The notes under the pieces are model-generated. The model did not search any database. It was not told where the DNA came from and saw nothing but the letters and a program-made list of their open reading frames with translations. Shown in pieces: positions 32,949-43,135 of a stretch of DNA of 54,654 nucleotides. The first letter of the stretch is position 1. The number at the start of each line of letters is the position of its first letter. The position numbers and the translations under genes are program-made. Source of the DNA: Pseudomonadota bacterium (GTDB taxonomy: Bacteria > Pseudomonadota > Gammaproteobacteria > Steroidobacterales > Steroidobacteraceae); the NCBI GenBank assembly GCA_021847105.1, contig JAJZUT010000023.1:1-54654 (forward strand), in the 5' to 3' direction.

Positions 32949-32964
32949 CGTACCGTACGGTACG
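32949..32964. promoter_or_regulatory. Perfect 16-bp TetR operator palindrome
   Basis: CGTACCGTACGGTACG lies between divergent emrA and tetR, 38 bp from the emrA start. Palindromes of this TACCGTACGGTA type are typical AcrR/TetR sites. Confidence 0.78.
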
Positions 32965-33032
32965 ATATTTTGCGAGGCGCACGATGTCAAGCGAAAAGCG
33001 TACACTTCGGTCTCGATAAGTGTCGGGCAGTG

Positions 33033-33677
33033 GTGAGCACGGTGCGGGTCAAGACGGAGCAGAAACGCCGGAAAATCATCGAAGTCGCCACCCGGGTGTT
33101 CCGGGCCAAGGGCTTCGCGGGCGCCAGCATGGCCGAGATCGCCGCGCAGCTCGGCGGCTCGAAGGGCACGTTGTACAGCTACTTTCCCTCCAAGGAAGCG
33201 CTATTCGCGGCGGTCATGATCGAACTGGCCCGCCGATTCGCTGATCCGATCTTTCAGGATCTGGAGAAGGCGCGCGACGCCCGCTCGGCAATCAAAACAT
33301 TCGCCCGGCAGCTGGTGCGTGCACTCGCCTCCCCTGAGATCCTCGATTTCAAGCGCATGCTCGCCGCCGAAGGGGCGCGCTCGGGACTCGGCAAGCTCTG
33401 CTCGGCGGACACGCGCGCGAACTATCAGAGCAAGTTCGCCGAGTTCGTCCGGCGGCAGATCAGCGTCGGAGCGTTCCGGGAGAGCGACCCCGCGCGCGCC
33501 GCAACCCACTTGGAAGGATTGTGCTCCGCAGGTCCGGTGCATGATCTGCTCGAGGGCGTGGTCGATGCAGTACCCGACGGAGAACTGCTTGCAGCAGCCG
33601 ATGCGGCGGCGGAGGTGTTTCTGCGCGCGTACGCGTGTGAGCCCAAGCGGCGCTCGCGGGCAGGCAAGCTGGCCTGA
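33033..33677 (+). CDS. TetR/AcrR-family regulator of emrAB
   Basis: 214 aa. N-terminal HTH: KIIEVATRVFRAKGFAGASMAEIAAQLGGSKGTLYSYFPSKEALFAAV, followed by a helical ligand domain. GTG 33033 begins the protein proper; the open frame from 32970 crosses the operator region. It probably represses emrAB and itself through the palindrome at 32949-32964. Confidence 0.88.
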   Translation: MSTVRVKTEQKRRKIIEVATRVFRAKGFAGASMAEIAAQLGGSKGTLYSYFPSKEALFAAVMIELARRFADPIFQDLEKARDARSAIKTFARQLVRALASPEILDFKRMLAAEGARSGLGKLCSADTRANYQSKFAEFVRRQISVGAFRESDPARAATHLEGLCSAGPVHDLLEGVVDAVPDGELLAAADAAAEVFLRAYACEPKRRSRAGKLA

Positions 33678-33706
33678 GCACTCACGTGCGCCGCGCGTAG
33701 GCGCCC

Positions 33707-36121
33707 TCAGGCGGCTGTCTTTTCGCTCCGCTCCGTGCGCGCGGCACCTTCCGACCCTTCGGCGGGGCTGAGCGCCGCATCGAGTGCATCGGCGACCCGC
33801 TCCACCCAGATGAACTCGAGCAACCGGCGCGTGCTCTGCGGGATGTCCTCCAGATCGCGCCGATTGCGCGCCGGCAGGATGACCTTGCGCACGCCCGCCC
33901 GAGCGGCGGCTATCGTCTTCTCCTTGATGCCGCCCACCGGCAGCACCAGTCCGCGCAAGCTGATCTCCCCGGTCATGGCGACATCCGGACGCACCGCCCT
34001 ACGCTTCATCAGCGACACCAGCGAGACGAACATCGCCACCCCGGCACTCGGTCCATCTTTGGGAATCGCCCCGGCGGGGACATGGACGTGGATATCGCTC
34101 TGATCGAACAGCTTGGCATCGATCCCAAGTTCCGCAGCCTGCGCCTTGACCAGGCTGAGTGCCGCCTGCGCGGACTCCTTCATGACATCACCTAGCTGTC
34201 CGGTGAGTATCAGCTTCCCGCTGCCCGGAACGCGCGCCGACTCCACGAACAGGATATCGCCGCCCACGGGCGTCCAGGCCAAGCCCGTCGCCACGCCCGC
34301 TATGGAGGTGCGCTGCGCAACTTCGTTTTCGAACCGGTAGGGTCCGAGCACCTCGGTCACATCGTCAGGCTCGAGGTGCACGCTCACGACCTTTCCTTCC
34401 GCGATGCGCATCGCCGCCCGGCGCAGCAACGCGCCGATCTCGCGTTCAAGATTACGACAACCGGATTCGCGAGTGTATTGACTGATCACGCGCATCAGCG
34501 CCGCCTCGGAGATGCTCGCCTGGGCTGCCTGAAGTCCGTTGGCCTTGAGCTGGCGCTGCACGAGATAGCGCTTGGCAATCTCGAGCTTCTCCTCCTCGGT
34601 GTAGCCCGTGAGCTCGATGATCTCCATCCGATCGCGCAGCGGTCCCGGGATCGTCTCGAGCACGTTCGCCGTCGCGATGAACAGCACCTGGCTGAGATCG
34701 AACGGCAGGCCGAGATAGTTGTCTCGGAAGGTTGCGTTCTGCTCCGGATCGAGCACCTCGAGCAGCGCCGAAGCGGGGTCACCCTGGAGGCTCGCGCTCA
34801 GCTTGTCGATTTCATCGAGCATGAACACCGGATTGCGTGTCCCTGCCTTGCGCAGTCCCTGAATGATGTTGCCCGGCAATGCACCGATGTAGGTGCGCCG
34901 ATGTCCGCGAACCTCCGCCTCGTCATGCACACCGCCGAGGCTGGCACGCACGAACTTCAGCCCCAACGCCCTCGCGATGCTCTGGCCAAGGGAGGTTTTA
35001 CCGACACCCGGCGGGCCGACAAAACATAGAATCGGGCTGCGCCCCTGCGGATTGAGTTTCCGCACAGCGAGATACTCGAGAATGCGACGCTTGACCTTCT
35101 CGAGCCCGTAGTGGTCCTCATCGAGTACCGTCCGGGCCCGCTCTATGTTGATGTCTTCAGCATCCGACGTGCTCCAGGGCAAGGCCACGATCCAGTCCAG
35201 ATAAGCTCTCACCATGCCGTGCTCGGGACTCGCCTCACTCATGCGGTGCAGCCGCTTCAACTCCTTGCGGGCCTGCTCCTCAACCTCGGCCGGCATCTTC
35301 GCCGCAGCGATTGCTTTGTCGAGATCATCGAGGTCACTCCCCTCGCCCTCGCTCTCGCCCAACTCCTTCTGCAATTGATGCAGCTGCTCGCGCAGCACCG
35401 CCTCACGCTGCCGCTCCCCGAGTGCCGCTTGCGTCTGCTCGGCGATGTCACGTGTGATCTTCAGCACCTCCACCCGGTGGGCGAGCAATCGCACGACTTT
35501 ATCGAGCCGCTCCTTCAAGTCGAGCGTCTCGAGCAGCTCCTGCTTTTCCTGCGGCTTCACGTCCATGAAGCTCACGATGAGGTCTGCCAGCTGCGCTGGC
35601 GAATCGATGCTGGCGATGGTGCGCGAGAGCTCCACTGGCACCTGTGGCAGAAGCGCAAGCGCTTCGGTCGCACGCGTCTTCAGATAATCCACGCGCGCCT
35701 CGATCTGCGGCCCAGAGCCCACCGGCTCCTCGATGGCCTGCACTCGCGCGGCGAGAAACGGCGCTTCGCGCACGATCTGCAGCAGGCGAAAGCGGCTCTC
35801 GCCCTGACAGACCAGATGATGGGCGCCGTCGGCGGCGGTCACGTACCGCACGACTGTCGCAAGCACCCCGACATTGTATAGATCCGCCGGCGATGGCTTC
35901 TCGACCGCGGCGTCGCGCTGCAGCAGAAGGCCGATTTTTTTCCCTGTCCGCACTGCCTCCTGGGCGGCTGCGATGCTCTCCTCGCGCCCCAACGTGACGG
36001 GCAGGACGATGCCGGGGAACAGCACCACGTTGCGCATCGCAACGATCGGCACTGCCTCGGCGGGCAGATCCGGAAGTTCCGCGCTTGCTGTCGAAGGCGC
36101 GCTGTGCTCAGGGCCCGTCAT
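33707..36121 (-). CDS. lon: ATP-dependent protease Lon
   Basis: 804 aa. N-terminal substrate domain (VPIVAMRNVVLFPGIVLPVTLGREESI), AAA+ module with FVGPPGVGKTSLGQSIARALG (Walker A) and VFMLDEIDKLS (Walker B), and the C-terminal serine protease with Ser in PKDGPSAGVAMF and a Lys downstream. Cytoplasmic hexamer that degrades misfolded and regulatory proteins. Three bases separate it from the upstream hsp20 gene. The C-terminus has an extra Arg/Glu tail. Confidence 0.96.
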   Translation of the reverse strand: MTGPEHSAPSTASAELPDLPAEAVPIVAMRNVVLFPGIVLPVTLGREESIAAAQEAVRTGKKIGLLLQRDAAVEKPSPADLYNVGVLATVVRYVTAADGAHHLVCQGESRFRLLQIVREAPFLAARVQAIEEPVGSGPQIEARVDYLKTRATEALALLPQVPVELSRTIASIDSPAQLADLIVSFMDVKPQEKQELLETLDLKERLDKVVRLLAHRVEVLKITRDIAEQTQAALGERQREAVLREQLHQLQKELGESEGEGSDLDDLDKAIAAAKMPAEVEEQARKELKRLHRMSEASPEHGMVRAYLDWIVALPWSTSDAEDINIERARTVLDEDHYGLEKVKRRILEYLAVRKLNPQGRSPILCFVGPPGVGKTSLGQSIARALGLKFVRASLGGVHDEAEVRGHRRTYIGALPGNIIQGLRKAGTRNPVFMLDEIDKLSASLQGDPASALLEVLDPEQNATFRDNYLGLPFDLSQVLFIATANVLETIPGPLRDRMEIIELTGYTEEEKLEIAKRYLVQRQLKANGLQAAQASISEAALMRVISQYTRESGCRNLEREIGALLRRAAMRIAEGKVVSVHLEPDDVTEVLGPYRFENEVAQRTSIAGVATGLAWTPVGGDILFVESARVPGSGKLILTGQLGDVMKESAQAALSLVKAQAAELGIDAKLFDQSDIHVHVPAGAIPKDGPSAGVAMFVSLVSLMKRRAVRPDVAMTGEISLRGLVLPVGGIKEKTIAAARAGVRKVILPARNRRDLEDIPQSTRRLLEFIWVERVADALDAALSPAEGSEGAARTERSEKTAA

Positions 36122-36124
36122 TGC

Positions 36125-36538
36125 TTATTTCTCCGTTGCACGAGTGAGACGCACTTCCAGACAGCCGTGTTCGTAACGGGTCGCGGCGATGGCGAGCGGC
36201 AAACCGGAGAGGGGAATGCGTCGGAAAAAGCGTCCGTGCGGAATTTCGAGCCGGCGGATCACCGTGCTCGGACGGCCAAATTTCAACTGCCGGATGGCGC
36301 TGACGGCGAGGGCCGTGGGCTCGAGCCTCACCTCGATCTGCTCGGCCGCCACGCCCGGCAATGCAAACAGTACGACCAAGCCATCAGAGGTCTCCACGAT
36401 ATCTACGGGCGGCTCCCACAGAGCCCCGTCCGTACCGGGCCCGAGGTAGCGCAGGAATTGCCGCTGCAGCCGCTCGGTCCGGTCGAGGACTTCGCGCGCC
36501 TCAACCCACATCCAGCCATATTGTCGCTCGATGTTCAT
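36125..36538 (-). CDS. Hsp20/α-crystallin small heat-shock protein
   Basis: 137 aa. The α-crystallin domain covers about residues 42-135: WEPPVDIVETSDGLVVLFALPGVAAEQIEVRLEPTALAVSAIR, IPHGRFFRRIPL, and CLEVRLTRATEK with the C-terminal strand. Members hold unfolding proteins for later refolding or degradation; linkage with lon fits a proteostasis unit. ATG 36538 begins the recognisable text; the longer frame is not protein-like. Confidence 0.87.
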   Translation of the reverse strand: MNIERQYGWMWVEAREVLDRTERLQRQFLRYLGPGTDGALWEPPVDIVETSDGLVVLFALPGVAAEQIEVRLEPTALAVSAIRQLKFGRPSTVIRRLEIPHGRFFRRIPLSGLPLAIAATRYEHGCLEVRLTRATEK

Positions 36539-37001
36539 TGCTTCTCCGGCCTGGCCCACCGGCTCCGGGCCACTCGATACGCTGCGCCGGGCGACTCGTG
36601 CCGGCACTCGGCGCGGACCCGCTGATCGGCACCGTCGTTTCGAGATGCGGTCGCGGGGATGACAAATCAAGGCAGTGTCCCGACACCATGCTCCGCCATT
36701 GCACAGCCGCGCTCCATCCGGAAGGATGCGTATCATCGGCAGACCCGGCCGAGCAGGCCGTGCCGCCCCCCCGGCGAGAGCCCCCGCGGAATGTAAAGAC
36801 GGGCGGGCGGGGGACCTTGGGCTCAACCCGGCGCCGCCCGGGCTGTACCGCCGGTTGAGATTTGGTAGGGTTATGCGCCTGGCCGAGGGAAGCGGAAGAT
36901 CCAAGCTCCCCTCGCGGCCGGCGAGCGTGCGCTGCAAACCGAGCGACGTCCGAGCCAGGGCCATCTGCGCAGACTGCATCCCCACTTCATCTGTCCCGAC
37001 C
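36539..37001. other. 463-bp stretch before an MFS gene, with a structured segment
   Basis: No gene recognised. The inverted repeat CTCAACCCGGCG (36822-36833) / CGCCGGTTGAG (36849-36859), one bulged C, could form a stem-loop in the leader of the MFS gene. It does not match any riboswitch consensus I know. Confidence 0.4.
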
Positions 37002-38708
37002 ATGCCAATGAGCGACGTCTCGCCGCGCTACAAGTGGATCGCCCTGTCGAATACGACGGTCGCGGTGCTGCTTGCGACCATTGACTCATCGATCATGCTG
37101 ATCGCAATGCCACAGATCTTTCACGGCATCGCGCTCAATCCGTTGCAGCCACACAATACGTTGTATTTGCTGTGGATGATTCTCGGCTATCAGGTCGTTA
37201 CCAGCGTCCTGGTGGTGAGTCTCGGCCGACTCGGCGACATGTTTGGGCGCGTGCGGATGTACAACCTTGGATTCATCATCTACACGGTTGCATCCCTGGC
37301 GCTGACGCTTGACCCGTATATCGGACAGGCCGGGGCGCTGTGGCTGGTCATCGGACGGATCTTCCAGGGCATCGGTGCGGCCTTCCTGGTCGCAAATTCC
37401 GGCGCCATCCTCACTGACGCGTTCCCCCCCAACCAGCGAGGTCTCGCCCTGGGCATCAACAACGTTGCCGGCATCAGCGGCAATTTCCTCGGCCTCATTC
37501 TGGGTGGGGTGCTCGCTGCGATACACTGGCGGTTGATTTTCCTTGTCTCCGTACCTTTTGGGCTGTTTGGAACCCTGTGGTCGTACCTGAAGCTCAAGGA
37601 AATCGGCCATCGCCATCGAACGCCCATCGACTGGGGTGGCAACATCAGTTTTGCCACCGGACTCACCCTGATCATGGTCGGCATTACCTGGGGCATCCAA
37701 CCCGCCGGGGGCCATGACATGGGCTGGTCGAGCGCGGCGGTGCTCACCCTGCTCGGCGCCGGTGTGGCCGCGATGATCGCCTTTGCCATGATCGAGAGAC
37801 ACGTTGCGGCGCCGATGTTCCGGCTGCCGCTCTTTCGGATTCGGGCCTTTACCTTCGGCACGCTGTCGACGTTTCTCTCGGCGATCGGCCGAGGTGGATT
37901 GATGTTCATGCTCATCATCTGGCTGCAGGGCATTTGGCTGCCTCTGCACGGCTACAGCTTCGAGCAGACGCCGCTGTGGGCAGGCTTGTTCATGCTGCCG
38001 TTGAGCGCCGGCTTTCTGGTTGCCGGTCCGCTTTCGGGTGTGCTGTCGGACCGTCTCGGCGCGCGATACTTTGCCACTGGAGGGATGCTCGGGGCTGCTG
38101 CCAGTCTCGTGCTTCTGATGCTGCTGCCGATCAATTTTGCTTACAGCGCCTTTGCAGCGATCCTGCTGCTCTCAGGAATTTCCATGGGCGCCTTCGCCGC
38201 GCCGAATCGAGCGGCTGTAATGAACAGCCTGCCGGCACGCGACCGGGGCGCCGGCGGCGGCATGAACGCCACCTTCCAGAATGCCGCCCAGGTGTTGTCG
38301 ATCGGCATCTTCTTCTCCCTCATGATCGCCGGACTCTCCACCACCTTGTCGACGACACTGGAGCACGGTTTGATGCAGCACGGAGTGTCGGCGAGCGTCG
38401 CTCGGCACGTCGGCTCACTGCCCCCGGTCTCGGTGCTGTTCGCGGCATTCCTCGGCTATAACCCGATCCGCACACTGCTCGGCCCGGGCGTACTGACACA
38501 CCTATCGGCGGCGAACCGCGCGACACTCACCGGGCGGTTCTTCTTTCCTGAGTTGATTGCGGCACCGTTCCGGGCCGGACTGACTGCGGCGTTCAGCTTC
38601 GCCGCCGCCACATGCCTGATAGCGGCTGCCGCCTCCTGGTCGCGTGGGTCCCACTACGTGCACCAAGATCGACCCGACGCGACGGCCGCCAGCGAGTCGG
38701 ACGCCTAA
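37002..38708 (+). CDS. MFS transporter, DHA2-like drug exporter
   Basis: 568 aa, 14 membrane segments. ATIDSSIMLIAMPQIFHGIAL is a DHA2-type motif, followed by GRLGDMFGRVRMYNLGF (motif A) and IGRIFQGIGAAFLVANSGAILTDAF. The predicted substrate is unknown. It has no adaptor gene, unlike the emrAB pair. The start is ATG 37002 or 37008. Confidence 0.86.
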   Translation: MPMSDVSPRYKWIALSNTTVAVLLATIDSSIMLIAMPQIFHGIALNPLQPHNTLYLLWMILGYQVVTSVLVVSLGRLGDMFGRVRMYNLGFIIYTVASLALTLDPYIGQAGALWLVIGRIFQGIGAAFLVANSGAILTDAFPPNQRGLALGINNVAGISGNFLGLILGGVLAAIHWRLIFLVSVPFGLFGTLWSYLKLKEIGHRHRTPIDWGGNISFATGLTLIMVGITWGIQPAGGHDMGWSSAAVLTLLGAGVAAMIAFAMIERHVAAPMFRLPLFRIRAFTFGTLSTFLSAIGRGGLMFMLIIWLQGIWLPLHGYSFEQTPLWAGLFMLPLSAGFLVAGPLSGVLSDRLGARYFATGGMLGAAASLVLLMLLPINFAYSAFAAILLLSGISMGAFAAPNRAAVMNSLPARDRGAGGGMNATFQNAAQVLSIGIFFSLMIAGLSTTLSTTLEHGLMQHGVSASVARHVGSLPPVSVLFAAFLGYNPIRTLLGPGVLTHLSAANRATLTGRFFFPELIAAPFRAGLTAAFSFAAATCLIAAAASWSRGSHYVHQDRPDATAASESDA

Positions 38709-38734
38709 GGTCAGCAAACGCTGAACGTGACCCG

Positions 38735-40393
38735 ATGAGAAACTCAGCGCTGTGCCTATCTGCCGCTGTCGCTCTTGTCGCAAGTTCCATTCCGACCGGC
38801 GTACAGGCGAGTACAGGCCCTCTGGCGCACACGACCGATGGCTGGGTCGAAGGATCGGTACGCAATGGCATCGAGTCCTTCAAGGGCATTCCATTTGCGG
38901 CACCGCCGATTGGCAATCTGCGCTGGCGGGCCCCGCAGCCGGTCAGAGCCTGGTCGGGCGTTCTGCTCGCAACGCGTTACCGTGCCGCCTGCATGCAACG
39001 GGGAATGTATCCGCCCGATGCGTCGCCCGAACCGGTCAGTGAAGACTGTCTGTACCTGAACCTTTGGAGACCGGCTGCACCGTCCGCCCCCCACTTGCCG
39101 GTTATGGTGTGGATTCATGGCGGGGCATTGGAGCAGGGGTCCGCGTCCGTACCGCTCTATGCCGGAGTGCACCTGGCCCGCCGGGGCGTAATCGTCGTGA
39201 CGGTGAGTTATCGCCTCGGTGCATTGGGATTTCTCGCTCTGCCGGCACTGACCACGGAATCTCGCCGCCACAGTTCTGGCAACTACGGCTTGCTGGATCA
39301 ATTAGCGGCTCTGCGGTGGATTCAGCGCAATATCGCAGCGTTCGGTGGCGACCCCGGCAACGTAACCGTCTTCGGTCAATCTGCGGGTGCGATGTCGATC
39401 GCTGCCCTGACAACCTCGGTGCTCGCCAAGGGGCTGTTTCAAAAGGTGATTGGCGAGAGCGGCGGGTTATTTGAACCGATCGAGCTGTTCTCGAATCTGC
39501 GCCTACGCGGCGCCGAGGCCCAGGGCGAGCGCTTCATGCACCGCGCAGGCGTCACTTCGCTCAGCGAATTACGCAACATCCCGGCCGAACAGCTCCTGAG
39601 AGTACCGTTCGCGCCTCATATCACTGTGGATCGTCAGGTGATCCCTCGCGCGCCGTGGGAAAGCTATGTCCATCACCAGACCAACAGAGTCGCCCTCCTG
39701 ATCGGTTGGAACCGCAACGAGGGGGCAATCTTCCTTGCGCACCGAGAAGTGACCCCAGAGAATTACTACCGGACGTTGGAGCGTACGTTTCCGGCTCTGC
39801 TCGTGCGCCTGCTCGCCCCCTCACCGGGTCACAGCGTCGCACAGGCACGCGCCACCGCCATAGCGTTCAACACAGATGTGCGCTTTCGCTGGGACATGTG
39901 GCGCTGGGCGAGGCTCGCGCGGCAGGACGAAGGCGAGCCCGTCTACGTGTACGAGTTCACCCACTCCCCACCCTACCCGCGACATTCACCCTATCACGGC
40001 CTCGGCGCCACCCATGGTGTCGAGATGCAATACGTCTTTGATCACCTCGAGCCGGGCGGTCACTGGGGCATTGTCGATCGTCGCCTCGCCCGGGTGATTC
40101 CGGCATACTGGGTCCGCTTTGCCCGCACTGGCAATCCGAATGGACCCGGTTTGCCGCGATGGCCGGCGTTTCACATCAGCCACCCGCGCATCATGGCGCT
40201 CGGAGGCAAGATCCAGCCCATTGCTCTGCGAAACGTCACCCCTCTGCGCCGGATCACCCGCCTGTACGCACTCGCGCGATTCCTAGCACGCGACTGGCTC
40301 GCGCTGTGTGTCGCGGTATTGCTGGCACTCGTTACGCTAATCTCGATGGGCATGCACGCCCTGCGCCGACGCAGATTGCAACTCACCCGTTGA
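38735..40393 (+). CDS. Type-B carboxylesterase with C-terminal membrane anchor
   Basis: 552 aa. Signal peptide-like N-terminus (ALCLSAAVALVASSIPTGVQAS). Catalytic elements: nucleophile in VTVFGQSAGAMS (GQSAG in place of GESAG), oxyanion loop VMVWIHGGALEQG, and a C-terminal His in GATHGVEM. It ends in a hydrophobic segment (LALCVAVLLALVTLISMGM) plus Arg-rich tail, so the enzyme is probably anchored in the periplasm. Hydrolyses carboxylic esters; substrate unknown. Confidence 0.86.
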   Translation: MRNSALCLSAAVALVASSIPTGVQASTGPLAHTTDGWVEGSVRNGIESFKGIPFAAPPIGNLRWRAPQPVRAWSGVLLATRYRAACMQRGMYPPDASPEPVSEDCLYLNLWRPAAPSAPHLPVMVWIHGGALEQGSASVPLYAGVHLARRGVIVVTVSYRLGALGFLALPALTTESRRHSSGNYGLLDQLAALRWIQRNIAAFGGDPGNVTVFGQSAGAMSIAALTTSVLAKGLFQKVIGESGGLFEPIELFSNLRLRGAEAQGERFMHRAGVTSLSELRNIPAEQLLRVPFAPHITVDRQVIPRAPWESYVHHQTNRVALLIGWNRNEGAIFLAHREVTPENYYRTLERTFPALLVRLLAPSPGHSVAQARATAIAFNTDVRFRWDMWRWARLARQDEGEPVYVYEFTHSPPYPRHSPYHGLGATHGVEMQYVFDHLEPGGHWGIVDRRLARVIPAYWVRFARTGNPNGPGLPRWPAFHISHPRIMALGGKIQPIALRNVTPLRRITRLYALARFLARDWLALCVAVLLALVTLISMGMHALRRRRLQLTR

Positions 40394-40526
40394 TGCCGCT
40401 TGCCATCGATCGCGCTGCGCCAGGCTGGCGCGAGTCACTGGGCAGCTGCGCCGGTTGCAGAGCAAGTCGCCACGGCCCACAGCCAGCCGCCTCAAACCAG
40501 CACGGCGATCCGGAAGCCCCTGCGCA

Positions 40527-42848
40527 CTACTTGTCGAGTGCTTTCGGCATACCACTGAATTCGTGGGGCGGTCGATTCCCCGCCAGGTATCTGACAAAGA
40601 AATCCCAGCAGCGGCGGGTCACGTAAGGCGTATGAACCCCGTAGTGATGTCGCTCGTTCGGCACCGCGAGCATGCTGAAGTCCTTGTTTGCGTTCATCAG
40701 CGCGTTGACCATCAAAAAGGTATTGCTCGGCGGCACATTGTTGTCGATCGATCCTGTCACAAGCATCAAGTGACCCTTGAGATTCTTGGCCAGCAGCTCG
40801 CTCGCCTGATTGTCGTAGTTGGTGGTGCCGTTCCTGTGCTTAACCAGCAGACCTTCCCATTTCTCACCCCACCCATAGTAATAGTCACGGTTATCGTAAT
40901 TGCCACTTTCCGCCCAGCCCACCTTGAAGAAGTCGGGGTGGCGAAGCATGGCGGAGACGGTGGCATTACCACCCCCGGAGTGACCCCAGATGCCCACGCG
41001 TCTGAGATTCATCCACGGATACCGCGCGGCCAACTGCTTGATTCCTGTGATTTGGTCCGGAATCGTGTCATCTCCCATGTCGCCATACCAGTAGCGCTGG
41101 AAGCTCGCCGACCGATACGGCGTACCCATCCCGTTGATCGTCACCACGATGAAGCCGAGTTCCGCCAGTGCCTGATGACTGCCGCGCTCGGAGCGGAAAC
41201 TGAACGTCGCAATGGAACCGATTTGCGGTCCGGGATAGACGAAGTCTATGACGGGATATTTCTTGCGCGGATTGAAATTTGTAGGCCTGTACAGCAAGCC
41301 ATACAGCGTGGTCTTGCCGTCCCGCGCCTTGACTGTAAAAGGAAGCGGCGGCACCCAGCCCATGGCCCTGAGGCGCGAGATGTCCGCCCGCGCAATGGTT
41401 TTAATCACGCGCCCGCTTGTCGCGGACCGCAGCACAGTGACCGGTGGAGTCGTCGGCGTGGAATACGAATCCACGAAATACTTGCCGTCCGGCGCCATGG
41501 TGATCGTATGATCAGCATCCTCGGGCGTCAGCAGCTTGGTCTTGCCGCTGTTCATATTCACTTTGAACAGCTGGCGGTAATAGGGATTCATCCCCGGAGT
41601 GCGTCCGACACCGACGTACCACACTGTTCCGGTCTTACGATCGACGTGGGGCACCTGAATGACATCGCCCTTGCCCGTCGTGATCGGGCGCAGCACCTGA
41701 CCGCTCTTGAGACTGACCAAATACAGGTTCATCCAATTGTTTTGTTCGGTCGGCCAAATCGCCGCATTCCGACCGGGCAGGTATTGCCAGTCTGGCCGGC
41801 CATACCAGCCTTGATAATAATCCTTCGCCTTGTAAACAAATGCGGTACGCACTTCCCCAGTCACCGAATTTGCCACACGATACCACTCCGTCTGCTGGTC
41901 GCGTGACGTCGACACCAACGCAAGGGTCTTGCCGTCCGCAGACCAGCGGATCTCGCTCCAGCTGCCGAGCCGCTGCTCCGGGGGCATCCGCAGCCGCACG
42001 ATCTTGTGGGTGACGATATTGATCACCACTGGGTGGATCAGAAAGACATGTTTGTCACCGGGCAACGGGTACGGCCAGACCTCCAGGGTCGGATGACCGA
42101 TACGCGTCACAACCGTATACATGTCTCTGACTTTGCGCTGATCCTGCCGAAAGGCCACCAGCAGCCTCGAGTTCGGTGACCAACTCACGGCCGTGCCACC
42201 GTTCCTGCGCATGCTGTAGCCATAATTCTTCACGCCATCGGTCGTGAGCTGCGCGGTTTTGCCGGTAGCAATATCAAGGATCCACAAATTCCAGTCCCGA
42301 ACGAATACACGAAACTTGCCGTCTGGCGAACGTGCGTGTCGGACCTTGTCGAACTTGGTGCGGTGCGTTTTCCATGGATCTTTTTGCACGACGCAGACGC
42401 CGGCTCCTGCAAGATCGCAGCGATAGCGCTTCTTTCCGAACTGCACATCGAGCGCACCACCCTTGAGAGGCTTGAAGTCAAATCCGAAAGCCGGCCATTT
42501 GTTCGGATTCATGGATTTGCCGCGCGCCTTACCCAGAGCAGCCGCCAATTTCGCCGCATCGAATGCGGGTGATATTCGGCCAGTGACGGCATCCATCTCG
42601 AGAATGCGATCGGCCGTGGCGCCGTGATCGCGATACCAAAAATGCGTCGCGTCGAGCCAGGTCACGCGCTGAACGTCGTGATCGACCAATGGATCGACGA
42701 AATGACCCACCAGAGGATCCGTACTATCCAGGAGGAACCTCGCCGCTCGCTCGTAATCGGCATTGGTCAGCTGCCGGGCTTGCGCCATCGGCAGTAGGAC
42801 TCCCACGAGTCCGAGCAGCGCAAGCAGGGGGATGAGTGGCGTTTTCAT
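40527..42848 (-). CDS. S9-family prolyl oligopeptidase (DPP-IV-like)
   Basis: 773 aa. N-terminal signal peptide (LIPLLALLGLVGVLLPMAQA). β-propeller region, then the α/β-hydrolase domain with the nucleophile in GIWGHSGGGNATVSAML. VLTVNGMGTPYRS-type text (VVTINGMGTPYR) precedes it. The catalytic His is in NERHHYGVHTPY, near the C-terminus. Secreted to the periplasm; cleaves peptides after Pro or Ala by family knowledge. It faces the carboxylesterase (convergent) and is divergent from the S10 peptidase at 43136. Confidence 0.9.
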   Translation of the reverse strand: MKTPLIPLLALLGLVGVLLPMAQARQLTNADYERAARFLLDSTDPLVGHFVDPLVDHDVQRVTWLDATHFWYRDHGATADRILEMDAVTGRISPAFDAAKLAAALGKARGKSMNPNKWPAFGFDFKPLKGGALDVQFGKKRYRCDLAGAGVCVVQKDPWKTHRTKFDKVRHARSPDGKFRVFVRDWNLWILDIATGKTAQLTTDGVKNYGYSMRRNGGTAVSWSPNSRLLVAFRQDQRKVRDMYTVVTRIGHPTLEVWPYPLPGDKHVFLIHPVVINIVTHKIVRLRMPPEQRLGSWSEIRWSADGKTLALVSTSRDQQTEWYRVANSVTGEVRTAFVYKAKDYYQGWYGRPDWQYLPGRNAAIWPTEQNNWMNLYLVSLKSGQVLRPITTGKGDVIQVPHVDRKTGTVWYVGVGRTPGMNPYYRQLFKVNMNSGKTKLLTPEDADHTITMAPDGKYFVDSYSTPTTPPVTVLRSATSGRVIKTIARADISRLRAMGWVPPLPFTVKARDGKTTLYGLLYRPTNFNPRKKYPVIDFVYPGPQIGSIATFSFRSERGSHQALAELGFIVVTINGMGTPYRSASFQRYWYGDMGDDTIPDQITGIKQLAARYPWMNLRRVGIWGHSGGGNATVSAMLRHPDFFKVGWAESGNYDNRDYYYGWGEKWEGLLVKHRNGTTNYDNQASELLAKNLKGHLMLVTGSIDNNVPPSNTFLMVNALMNANKDFSMLAVPNERHHYGVHTPYVTRRCWDFFVRYLAGNRPPHEFSGMPKALDK

Positions 42849-43135
42849 GCGTAGCGAACCTTGTCGTGGCGACTGTCAGTCCCGACATCGATTGACCTAA
42901 AAGAACGATGGAGCGGTCGGCAAAGGACCCGAGACGCAGGAGTCTACCCGCGACGCAAGTGGCGCAACAGGGTTGCATATTCCATTGATTTTGCGGACGA
43001 GCAGCAATGTGTTCCCATGCACATCTGCGGGGCACGGAGCTCGCGCCGAGCTGTTCGCCGTGAGCATCGCACGATCCGTCGCATTTTCCAGGTTTGCGAT
43101 GGATTGCACTGGGATTGCGTGCTAGAGATCAGTCC

